From a virus: a stretch of DNA of 29,980 bases. The notes under the pieces were generated by a model. It was not told the origin of the DNA. It saw only the letters and a list, made by a program, of their open reading frames with translations, and ran no database searches. The stretch covers positions 1 through 29,980 of IMG/VR virus record IMGVR_UViG_3300050021_000848; one strand, 5' to 3'. This document shows positions 8,745-15,813 of this stretch, piece by piece. The position numbers were made by a program, and so were the translations under genes. The first letter of the stretch is position 1; each line of letters starts with the position of its first letter.

Positions 8745-9788
8745 TTATTGAGCGATACCATCCACGCCGCACTTCGCCACCGCCGTGATGATGCCGTTGG
8801 TGGCGTGGTACTGGGGCACGCAGTCCACCGCCACGGTGGCGAACTGGTCCGTCTCCGTGATCTCCACCATGGAGAAGGCGATCTTCTGCCAGGTGAGCGC
8901 GAGCGAGTTGTTGGAGTCGAAGGTGAGCGCGATGACCGCCGTGCCGGTGGTCTGCGCCTTTAGCTTCGCGTACTCTGCCGAGTTGGCGTCGAAGCGGGCG
9001 ACGAACTTCAAGGAGCCCTGACGGTTGCCAAACTCCAGCCGGCCCCGGATGGCGCCCGTGGTGGCGTCGCCGCCCGTCTGGAAACCCGACCCCGGATAGA
9101 ACCCATCGTTCACACGCAGATTGTTTTTCCAGGAGGTCTCCAGAGATACCAGATTCTTGGCGGTGACGTAGTCGACGCCGTTGATCGACAGCGCAAGAGA
9201 GGCAGAAGGCAGCAACTTCTCGACGGTGGCGGCGGGCATGGTGATGCCCGTGACCGAGTCGATGACCTTGCCCGAGCCAACGAACTCGACGGTGATCTTG
9301 CTGTTCGCGCGCCCCGGACCGGACCCGATGGAAATGGAGAACCCCTCGACAGCGCAGCCGACCGCCTGCCGATCCAGAAGCACGCCGGCGCCCGGACGGA
9401 TCTGCTCCACAAAGGAGAAGTACGGCAGTTCGGTGGTGTCGCCCGCGGACGGAATGAGCGGAGTGCAGGTGTACGTAAAGTTGGGCGAGGAGCCCGACTG
9501 GACCACCTTGCCCAGACCGAAGCAGACTGCCCACGCGGCCATCTCCGCGCTCAGGTATTTCTCCAGGGCGCCCGTCACGTCCCAGGACGTCTTGAACGTC
9601 TGGGTAGCGAACTCGTGGCCCTTGCCATACTCGGTCGCGTCGTCCTCGACCGCCAGCTTTGGGTTGGCGAGCGAAGCGTTGAGCTTGTTCATCCTCCACA
9701 TCACCCCAGCGGCCTGCGCCGTGGCGATGTCCGTCTGCTTGCCCTTGCCGAAGCAGACGAGGATTTCTTGCAGTCTAGTGGCCGACAT
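8745..9788 (-). CDS. Major tail tube protein (347 aa)
   Basis: The ATG at 9788 has an excellent ribosome site (AGGAGGAG at 9796-9803, 7 nt away), in keeping with a protein needed in many copies. The sequence is beta-rich with many T/S/G (SITIGSGPGRANSKITVEF-like strands, TTGAIRGRLEFGN, FVARFDANSAEYAKLKAQT), typical of siphovirus tube subunits with two Ig-like halves. It starts MSATRLQEILVCFGKGKQTD, and the 'GKQTDIATAQ' opening is common in tube proteins of this kind. It lies between the tail terminator/52-aa gene and the tail chaperones, the usual position of lambda gpV. At 347 aa it is larger than gpV (246 aa), so an added domain is possible. Confidence 0.8.
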   Translation of the reverse strand: MSATRLQEILVCFGKGKQTDIATAQAAGVMWRMNKLNASLANPKLAVEDDATEYGKGHEFATQTFKTSWDVTGALEKYLSAEMAAWAVCFGLGKVVQSGSSPNFTYTCTPLIPSAGDTTELPYFSFVEQIRPGAGVLLDRQAVGCAVEGFSISIGSGPGRANSKITVEFVGSGKVIDSVTGITMPAATVEKLLPSASLALSINGVDYVTAKNLVSLETSWKNNLRVNDGFYPGSGFQTGGDATTGAIRGRLEFGNRQGSLKFVARFDANSAEYAKLKAQTTGTAVIALTFDSNNSLALTWQKIAFSMVEITETDQFATVAVDCVPQYHATNGIITAVAKCGVDGIAQ

Positions 9789-9933
9789 TTTCGTTCTCCT
9801 CCTGTTTGACGGGCGCCGCCGGGGCGCACTGGCTGTAGCCTGCGACTAACAACGGCGTCAGAATCTCGGGCGTCGCTTCGACCTCGACGGGGGCGCCCTC
9901 TCCCCACGGCGGCGTTAACCAAACTCTGGACAT
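9775..9933 (-). CDS. Small uncharacterised tail-region protein (52 aa)
   Basis: The ATG at 9933 overlaps the stop of the upstream gene as TGATG, and the TAG stop at 9775 lies 14 bases inside the tail tube gene. This double coupling is the main evidence that it is translated. The protein begins MSRVWLTPPWGEGAPVEVEA, has a short hydrophobic TPLLVAGY and ends with a charged PVKQEENENVGH. No family is recognised. Its coding region also carries the tube gene's strong ribosome site, so translation through it could tune tube synthesis (inference). Confidence 0.6.
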   Translation of the reverse strand: MSRVWLTPPWGEGAPVEVEATPEILTPLLVAGYSQCAPAAPVKQEENENVGH

Positions 9934-10400
9934 CAGTCGTCTCCTATTTCCGTAAATGACAGTGGCACTTCAAAGTAATCGAGGCCCTCGGCATCCGTTT
10001 GCCGTTGAATCGTGGGCAGATCCATCGGGTAGCAGGACGCGTTCACCGTCAGGTTGATCATCTCGACGTCACCCGTTGTCTCCGGCTTGCCCTTGGTGAT
10101 CAACCGGAAGAGTGCGTAGTAGGCGCTGGGGTCGGCGTTCTCCCCCACCCGCAAAAACAGGGTCACCTGGTGCTTCCAGACGTCCATCCCGCCGAAGGAT
10201 CCTGGGCCTGACCCCTGCCAAACGGCCATGCAGCCGGGCGCCGGCATGGTGTGGATGGCGTGAACCAGGCTGGCTTGCTTCGGATACGAGTCCCGATACG
10301 CGAAGATCCTGGTGTCGTCCTCGCCCATCGCAGACACCAGGCCCTCGATATCTTTTAGGACTGCAACCAGGTCGTCAACCAACTCGTATGGATCGATCAT
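9933..10400 (-). CDS. Tail terminator / tail completion-like protein (155 aa)
   Basis: Starts at ATG 10400 in an ATGA overlap with the preceding gene. The N-terminal MIDPYELVDDLVAVLKDIEGL is an amphipathic helix, followed by mixed strands with 'DVWKHQVTLFLRV' and 'YYALFRLITKG' and ending DYFEVPLSFTEIGDD. This helix-then-sheet layout, the length and the position just before the tube gene match tail terminator proteins (lambda gpU-like), which cap the tube and join it to the head. The final strand with EVPLSFTEI is a style often seen in these. No catalytic motif. Family-level assignment is from synteny and fold style. Confidence 0.6.
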   Translation of the reverse strand: MIDPYELVDDLVAVLKDIEGLVSAMGEDDTRIFAYRDSYPKQASLVHAIHTMPAPGCMAVWQGSGPGSFGGMDVWKHQVTLFLRVGENADPSAYYALFRLITKGKPETTGDVEMINLTVNASCYPMDLPTIQRQTDAEGLDYFEVPLSFTEIGDD

Positions 10401-10849
10401 TTGCCACCGTTGAACGCACTCTCAATCAGCAACCTCGGGCGCATCTCCGCCAGCACGCGGCGCGCGGACTCCGCGACGGCCTTTTGGTTCTTGGGCGAAA
10501 ACAAAACCCACGGCTCGATCTTCTGATTGATCCACGCCTTTAGCCGGTCCTTACGGGAGGAGTTGCTGGCCTTCGCCCTGTTGTCCGTGACCGTGCGCAC
10601 CTGGAAGTTCCGCAGCATGTCGCCGGTAAGCATCAGGTCGCGCCGGTTTCCCCTGCCCAGTCGCGATTTCATGATCGCGTACCGCTTGGTCAGTGGCTTA
10701 GACTGCCCGTCGTTCGCGTCCTGGGAGGCGGCGAGCCGGTTCTTTACCGCCGCCACGCCAGCGGTGCCAATCTTGAGCATCGACTGCTGGCGAAAGTTCA
10801 TCCGGTCGATGCGAATCTGTTTTTTGTAGTAAACCCGAACCGAAGCCAT
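10397..10849 (-). CDS. Neck / minor tail protein, HK97 gp10- or Mu gpG-like (150 aa)
   Basis: Starts at ATG 10849, overlapping the previous stop as TGATG. It is strongly basic and helical: VYYKKQIRIDRMNFRQQ, SKPLTKRYAIMKSRLGR, RDLMLTGDMLRNFQVR, ending RRVLAEMRPRLLIESAF. The central 'K.Y...K...GR...LMLTGDML' block resembles phage virion morphogenesis/HK97 gp10-type proteins, where L-T-G-x-M-L is common. Such proteins sit at the head-tail joint or act in tail completion. Position between adaptor and terminator is the expected one. Confidence 0.65.
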   Translation of the reverse strand: MASVRVYYKKQIRIDRMNFRQQSMLKIGTAGVAAVKNRLAASQDANDGQSKPLTKRYAIMKSRLGRGNRRDLMLTGDMLRNFQVRTVTDNRAKASNSSRKDRLKAWINQKIEPWVLFSPKNQKAVAESARRVLAEMRPRLLIESAFNGGK

Positions 10850-11154
10850 CAGGACACCTCACGCAGGGACAGCCAGCCGCCGCCCAAAGCGTCGGCGTGT
10901 ACCGCAAACACCGTGTAGTCGGTGCCAGCAACGGTGGCCACGTCGCCCTGCTCAGGCGGCGTCGCGAAGTCCGATGTTTGAATGAAAAGGCGAGCGTAGA
11001 GCGCGTTGGCGCCGGTCTCTTCATCGCCCGTGCGTTCAAAGACGCCCCGGATCGTGAATGGATCGCCGTCGCCCTGCTGGTAGGACACAGCCTGGCCGAA
11101 CGCGGTGAGGATCGCCGCGTTCGCCAGACCTGCGTGAGTACTGAACGCGCCCAT
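10849..11154 (-). CDS. Head-tail adaptor / attachment protein, gpFII-like (101 aa)
   Basis: Begins at ATG 11154, four bases after the decoration gene, and ends in a TGATG overlap with the next start. Visible features are a short helical start (MGAFSTHAGLANAAILTAFG) and then a small beta barrel-like part: DPFTIRGVFERTG, ARLFIQTSDFATPPEQGDVATV, TDYTVFAVHADALGGGWLSLREV. The phrases 'P..GD.....G..Y.V......DG.GW..L.L' are typical of phage_attach/head-tail connector proteins such as lambda gpFII. It would sit under the portal and gpW and receive the tail. Confidence 0.7.
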   Translation of the reverse strand: MGAFSTHAGLANAAILTAFGQAVSYQQGDGDPFTIRGVFERTGDEETGANALYARLFIQTSDFATPPEQGDVATVAGTDYTVFAVHADALGGGWLSLREVS

Positions 11155-11158
11155 TGGC

Positions 11159-11872
11159 CTATGCCGCTGCGGCGAGGTAGTGGACCCAGACTTCGATGAC
11201 GCCTGCGGTCAACGGTCCCGTCGCGACGGTCACGCTGATTTTGCCCGCAGCCGTCATCTTGAACGGGGTCGCGACGCACGTCGGAACCACCATCGCATCG
11301 GCGCCCAGAGACGCCTTGCCGGTGGCCGTCAGGATGGAGTTGGATGCCGAACCGGCAGCCGTCCCGATCGCCACGGTCGCGCTGCCGGAGGCGGTAACCG
11401 CCGTGGTCGAGTTCACCACGCCGCCGATCACCACAGCGTTGTCGGGGATGGTGTCGCTGTTCGTCGGCGTGCAGGTGGTGCCGCCGTCGACCGCGTAGTC
11501 GTAGAGCGCATGCGCGACCTTGATCCCGTGCGCCTGCCCCGAGAAGCCGGGTACGCCGAACAGGTTCACGCGCACCGTGGTCACGCCGGTCGCCGCCGCG
11601 ATTTCGCACGCGCCGATCAGCAGGTTGCTGCCCACCGTGGACGTGACCATCTTCGCCACGTCGTCCCAGTAGACCAGATCGCCCTGGGCAAACGTGCTGG
11701 AGTCCTTGGCGAGGTCGTAGACGCCCTCGACATCGCACTCCACGTCCAAGCCAGAGGTCGTGTCGTTGGCGGCCACGCCGAAGACGTTGCCCACCTTGAA
11801 CCCGCCCCCGGAAAGCACGTTATAGGGCGCGGCTAGGGTGAGATTATCACCGCTCTTCACAAAGTTCGTCAT
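11159..11872 (-). CDS. Capsid decoration protein, DUF2190-type with C-terminal extension (237 aa)
   Basis: The ATG at 11872 follows ACCAGGAGAATCTCCC. Residues 1-110 follow the DUF2190 pattern: TNFVKSGDNLTLAAPYNVLSGG, FKVGNVFGVAA, DLAKDSSTFAQGDLVYWDD, IGACEIAAATGVTTVRVNLFG. This family stabilises capsids or binds their surface. Residues about 115-237 add a second beta-rich module (IPDNAVVIGGVV, SGSATVAIGTAAG, VATPFKMTAAGKISVTVATGPLTAGVIEVWVHYL) of a type seen in other phage surface proteins; this is fused here rather than separate. It sits directly after the protease-capsid gene, the lambda gpD position. Confidence 0.75.
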   Translation of the reverse strand: MTNFVKSGDNLTLAAPYNVLSGGGFKVGNVFGVAANDTTSGLDVECDVEGVYDLAKDSSTFAQGDLVYWDDVAKMVTSTVGSNLLIGACEIAAATGVTTVRVNLFGVPGFSGQAHGIKVAHALYDYAVDGGTTCTPTNSDTIPDNAVVIGGVVNSTTAVTASGSATVAIGTAAGSASNSILTATGKASLGADAMVVPTCVATPFKMTAAGKISVTVATGPLTAGVIEVWVHYLAAAA

Positions 11873-11902
11873 GGGAGATTCTCCTGGTTTGTTTGTCTGT
11901 GC

Positions 11903-11922
11903 GGGGGCCGTTGCCGGCCTCC
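11903..11922 (-). other. Hairpin between capsid and decoration genes
   Basis: In the 77-base gap between the capsid stop (11950) and the decoration start (11872), the minus strand folds as GGCCG-GCAA-CGGCC with three further G-C pairs beyond one mismatch. There is no following T run, so it is unlikely to be an intrinsic terminator. A role in mRNA processing or in setting capsid-to-decoration ratio is only a guess. Confidence 0.35.
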
Positions 11923-11949
11923 CGCTGGGTTGCCTTGTTTTGCCGCGCT

Positions 11950-14019
11950 CTACGCGGCCGTGTTCTTGCAGAGGCCGCGATAGTCAATCGCGCCCGCCGC
12001 GAAATCCAGCCGCGCCTTGATTTCGACGCCATCCACCTCAAAGCCCTGACGGGTCTCGATGTAGACACCCTGCTGCCCTTCCAGGTAGCAGTATTCGAGG
12101 GTGTCGATCTGCGAGGGATCGACCGACATGAACCAGTTGGTCACTCCGACCGAGGCAACCGCATCGAGACGGCCTTCCACGATCTTGGTGAGGGACTGGA
12201 TCCAGGTGGGGACCACGCCGGTCACGGCGGTGGCGGCCAGGTTGATGGGGTAAATCAACTGATCGGCGGTCTGCTCGAGGGCGGCGGGGACGATCAGGTA
12301 CCGGGGCTGCAGGTTCAGGATCGTGCCCTTGGGGGCCTTCTGCACGCGGAACGCTGCGCGGGCCGTAGCAAGCGCGGTGAGCGCCAGTGCGTTGGTGCCG
12401 TTCAGGTTCTTGTGGTTCGCGTGGAAGAGCGGGTTGCCATCCGCCATGTTGGGGTTGCCGGTGATGACCGCCCACACGGTGTCGCTCTCCAGTTGGGCCG
12501 CCGCCTGGCCGAGGCCGGCCGGAACGCGGGTCAACGCCTGGAGGTCGTCGTTGATGATGACCTTGCGGGTGATGGCCACGATCTCGCCGAAGGTAGCCAG
12601 CGAGTAGGTTTCCTTCGAGTCCGACAGCGCCGTGCGGTGGAACTCACCCTTTTCGTTCACCTTGGGCAGGGTCGGAACATCCGAAAGCTGCACGCGGTTG
12701 ATGGGCTTGAAGTCCACCGCAGACACCTGCCGGCAGAACGGCACGAAGGTGCGGGGCGCGGCCTCATACGCCTGTCGCAGCGTCTTGTTGGTGACGTTGG
12801 CCAGGATGTTGGGGAAGTCGCTGGTTGTCGCCATGCCACCCTCGAAAAACTCCGCAGCGCCGAACCGGCCCTGCAAAGCCACCCGGGCGATGTCGTTGCG
12901 GGACATGCCACGCGTCTTCACGCCGGCGGCATCCAGGCACTCGCGTGCGATATCCACCAACGTCAGCCCAGCGTAGTCTTTGCCGGCTTCGCGGAGAGTC
13001 GCGTCGCCCGGATTGCCGCGGAATAGGATTCCGGCCTCCATGCCCTTGCGGCGCTTGTCGGTGGCATCCACGCCCATCGTCACCTCGGTGTTGACACCGT
13101 TGCTGGGGTTGTCAGTGTACTGGGCAGCGAGTTTCGTCATGATCCGTTCGCGGGCAATCTCAACCGACAAGCCCTCGTCGATCAACGCGGTTACGAACGA
13201 CTCCTGCATCTTGAAGGGGGTGGCGATCGTGCGAATCGCGGTCGCCCGCAACCGCTCCGCCTTCGTGGCCTCGTCGCGCGCCGCGGCGAGTACTGCTTCG
13301 TTTTGACGGGCCTCGTCGCCCGCAGCCTGGGTATTGGGTTCCACAGGTGTCTCCTCTTGGGCAGATGCCCGTTGCACATCAACTACAGCCGGTTGTGCCG
13401 GCGGCTGCGTTCGTTCCGCCGACATGAATGTCGTGTTTGAATCTGCCGCTACCGGCACGAGCGAGATCTCGAACGGTTCCCAATCCGTCGCGGTGAATTC
13501 TTTGCGCTCCTGGCCCTTAGGCGTGGTGTCGACCTTTTTGTAGATCCACATCCCAGGGCTGAGGTTCTGGATGATGCCGGCTTGAACATCGTTCCAGATT
13601 GGGGCGACGCTGTCCCGCTTGCTGAACTGGATGGTCGCCTTGCCAGTCGCGCCCGCCGTCCACGCACGCCGCACCACACCGAGTTGGCTCTCCACCCCGA
13701 ACGCGGTGTGCGAGTCCAGGAGGGGACCGCCGTTGTTGAGGCGATCCAGCCGGGCGCCCTTCATCGACAGGATGAGGTCGTACTCCTCACCGGTGCGCCA
13801 GTCCATGCGGGGTACCTTGGCGCCGGTGTACCACACCGCGTCGATCGTCCGGTTGTCGCCGTCGGCCGAGGCCGGCGCGAAGGCGACCGGTACCGTGAAG
13901 CGTTCCACCTCCGCGCCGGCATCGACCCCCGCGCCCAGGCTGGCCTTGACCGCCAGTGCGTCGGCAACGACTTCGACCGGTGCCGCGGCTTCCTGGTTTT
14001 CTGTAAGTTCGTCAGGCAT
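11950..14019 (-). CDS. Prohead protease - major capsid protein fusion (689 aa)
   Basis: The ATG at 14019 follows GAAGGAGTGTTTC, 18 bases after the portal stop. Residues ~40-200 are a herpesvirus/HK97-type S78 protease: His in PLLDSHTAFG (H104), Ser in IIQNLSPGMW (S154) and an acidic residue before the closing strand in EPFEISLVPVAADS (E184). Residues ~205-310 are low-complexity and helical (Q/A/E-rich), a likely scaffold/delta segment removed on maturation. Residues ~320-689 are the HK97-fold capsid subunit, with YTDNPSNGVNTEV at the junction, TTSDFPNILANVTNKTLRQAY, FHRTALSDSKETYSLATFGEIV, and the NGNPLFHANHKN-like loop (ADGNPLFHANHKNLNG). Protease and capsid are separate genes in HK97; here one chain needs self-cleavage. 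Catalytic roles are assigned by motif position. Confidence 0.9.
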   Translation of the reverse strand: MPDELTENQEAAAPVEVVADALAVKASLGAGVDAGAEVERFTVPVAFAPASADGDNRTIDAVWYTGAKVPRMDWRTGEEYDLILSMKGARLDRLNNGGPLLDSHTAFGVESQLGVVRRAWTAGATGKATIQFSKRDSVAPIWNDVQAGIIQNLSPGMWIYKKVDTTPKGQERKEFTATDWEPFEISLVPVAADSNTTFMSAERTQPPAQPAVVDVQRASAQEETPVEPNTQAAGDEARQNEAVLAAARDEATKAERLRATAIRTIATPFKMQESFVTALIDEGLSVEIARERIMTKLAAQYTDNPSNGVNTEVTMGVDATDKRRKGMEAGILFRGNPGDATLREAGKDYAGLTLVDIARECLDAAGVKTRGMSRNDIARVALQGRFGAAEFFEGGMATTSDFPNILANVTNKTLRQAYEAAPRTFVPFCRQVSAVDFKPINRVQLSDVPTLPKVNEKGEFHRTALSDSKETYSLATFGEIVAITRKVIINDDLQALTRVPAGLGQAAAQLESDTVWAVITGNPNMADGNPLFHANHKNLNGTNALALTALATARAAFRVQKAPKGTILNLQPRYLIVPAALEQTADQLIYPINLAATAVTGVVPTWIQSLTKIVEGRLDAVASVGVTNWFMSVDPSQIDTLEYCYLEGQQGVYIETRQGFEVDGVEIKARLDFAAGAIDYRGLCKNTAA

Positions 14020-14037
14020 GAAACACTCCTTCGGTCG

Positions 14038-15600
14038 TTATGACCTGTAGGTCCTGGTAAGACGCGAATCGGAGAACTCCGCCGACGCCTTGGCTGTCTG
14101 CTTTGGCTTGGGTGCATCGGGCGTTGCCTCCCCACTGGTGGTAGGCTGCTCAACACCCTTGTCGTTCACGTTGCGCGGATCGCAGTCCAGGATGATTCCG
14201 TATTCGTCCAGCAGCTCGTTGACCCGCTGGATTTCGAGCAACTGCTTCTCCGGGTCGTAGCCGTTCTGCAAGATCGCCTCGGTCAGCGTCAGTGTGCCGG
14301 TGCGGATCTTCTTCAACTCGGCCATGGCATCCTTCAACGGATCCACGGACTCAAACTTGGGTGCCGTCCACTGAACGCCGTAGTGGGCCTCCGGCAGCTT
14401 GCCGATCAACACCAGGGTGTCGATGAACCTGCGCCACGTCGGACGGCAGTACATCGGGATCAGCGTCAGCCAGCGGAACGCCTCGATGGCGTTGCGGAAA
14501 CCTAGCATGCCCGCGCGGTAGGACGAGTAATTGACAAGTGAGAGGTCCCCGGAAAGAAGCTCGTACGGCACGTCCACGCCGGCGCCGATGCCCTGCAACT
14601 CCGTCGTTAGGTACTCCCGGTAGCCGCCGGTGCTATGGGGCGCGTTGAACCTGATGTCCTCCCCCGGCTTGAGGTACTCGATCATGCCGGGGTACATCCG
14701 CTCGAGAGTGTTACCGGTTTTCGGGTCAGTGGACTTCGCGCCGATCGGCAGCCCGCCCGAACCCTCGGGGCGCGTCACGATTCCGGCAAGGCACGCCTCC
14801 GTCTTCTTCCGCATGCGCTCGGCGTCCCGGTAGTCGTCGAGGTCGCGGAGCGCCAGCATCACCGGTGCCAGCCACGGCACGCCGCGGACCTGACCAGGAC
14901 GCAGAATGTTGTAGGTGTGCATCACCTCGCTGGCCGGCACAGCCTGGCTGAGAATCCCGCCGCGCGGGTTCAGCATGTAGACACCACCCGGATGGTAGTT
15001 GTACAACCAGTACGCCTCGCGTTGGCCGAACAGGTTGAACTGCACTCCCTGGATTACGTGCCCGGTGGCCGTGCCCATCGTACGGGCCACGTCCAGGTAG
15101 TCCCCTTCGAGCAACTGCAACTGGAGAGGCACGCGGAAGTTGTCCTGCGGCAACCGCCCACGGAAGCGAACGACACCGTCGCCGCTTTCGGCGGTCGTCC
15201 GGACGATCAGCGATTGCATCCCGTAGAAATCCAACTGGCCTCCCGGGTCGCAGTTCTCGGCAAAGAACGGCCACTCCGCATCGATGATCGCGTCGAGTGC
15301 CGGGATGCCCGTCTTGGCCTGCGGCACGATCCCGGTACCCACCGTGTTGCCGACCAGCTCCGCGATCGCCTTGGTGGCATACGGGTTGTTGCGCAGTAGG
15401 TCGCGGGAGCGGTTGCGCAACGAGATCAGGGAGGCACCAACTTCGGTGTTGGCGTCGCCGCCAGCGGCGATCCAGCCGTCCGTGCGGCGGCCCGACTTCG
15501 CGCCGTCGTAGGCGAAGACCTGCGTCGCAGCGCGATACTGCGCGCGGCGGAAGGCTCGCTCCGGCGAGAAGTACCCGATCACTTTGTCGACCGCGTTCAT
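14038..15600 (-). CDS. Portal protein, lambda gpB family (520 aa)
   Basis: Dodecameric vertex through which DNA enters and leaves. ATG at 15600 abuts the TAA of the gpW-like gene. Family features in order: FSPERAFRRAQYRAATQ near the N-terminus, SLRNRSRDLLRNNPYATKAI (residues ~59-78), NTVGTGIVPQ, SGDGVVRFR, LQLLEGDYLDV, VIQGVQFNLFGQREAYWLY, VMHTYNILRPGQVRGVPWL, LRDLDDYRDAE, and VPYELLSGDLSLVNYSSYRA. These are characteristic of the lambda/GpB portal (Phage_portal_2). The C-terminal tail (~480-520) is polar and probably disordered. Length is normal for the family and no break is seen. Confidence 0.93.
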   Translation of the reverse strand: MNAVDKVIGYFSPERAFRRAQYRAATQVFAYDGAKSGRRTDGWIAAGGDANTEVGASLISLRNRSRDLLRNNPYATKAIAELVGNTVGTGIVPQAKTGIPALDAIIDAEWPFFAENCDPGGQLDFYGMQSLIVRTTAESGDGVVRFRGRLPQDNFRVPLQLQLLEGDYLDVARTMGTATGHVIQGVQFNLFGQREAYWLYNYHPGGVYMLNPRGGILSQAVPASEVMHTYNILRPGQVRGVPWLAPVMLALRDLDDYRDAERMRKKTEACLAGIVTRPEGSGGLPIGAKSTDPKTGNTLERMYPGMIEYLKPGEDIRFNAPHSTGGYREYLTTELQGIGAGVDVPYELLSGDLSLVNYSSYRAGMLGFRNAIEAFRWLTLIPMYCRPTWRRFIDTLVLIGKLPEAHYGVQWTAPKFESVDPLKDAMAELKKIRTGTLTLTEAILQNGYDPEKQLLEIQRVNELLDEYGIILDCDPRNVNDKGVEQPTTSGEATPDAPKPKQTAKASAEFSDSRLTRTYRS

Positions 15601-15813
15601 TTACTCTCTGCTGTGCGTGGCCAACGTGAAGGACGCAGGCGTCGTGCCGGAGGCGCTGGCGATCGCGGCGTTGATGTCTGCCAGTGCTTTCCGCATGTCG
15701 TCGGTGCTCGTGTACTCAATCGCGCGATCAGGCATCTGCACGCGGCGCACGCCGCTGGCCTTGGCCCGCTCCAGGGCGTCACGCAGCGTCAGGAGTTCTG
15801 TCAGGTTGATCAT
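15601..15813 (-). CDS. Head-tail joining protein, gpW-like (70 aa)
   Basis: ATG at 15813 overlaps the terminase stop as ATGA; its TAA is followed immediately by the portal ATG. Short alpha-beta protein: TELLTLRDALERAKASGVRR, then the turn RVQMPDRAIEYTSTDDMRKAL and a last helix ALADINAAIAS. The 'L..AR.SGV.RV...DR.IEY.S..DM..AL' pattern is that of gpW-type head completion proteins, which bind below the portal after packaging. In lambda, W also lies between A and B, so synteny agrees. Confidence 0.85.
   Translation of the reverse strand: MINLTELLTLRDALERAKASGVRRVQMPDRAIEYTSTDDMRKALADINAAIASASGTTPASFTLATHSRE

Noticed and set aside
8725-9699. Upstream extension of the gpG-like frame through the tail tube gene
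   Set aside because: The extension is R/G/H-rich shadow of the tube gene; the ATG at 8724 has a good ribosome site and begins recognisable protein.
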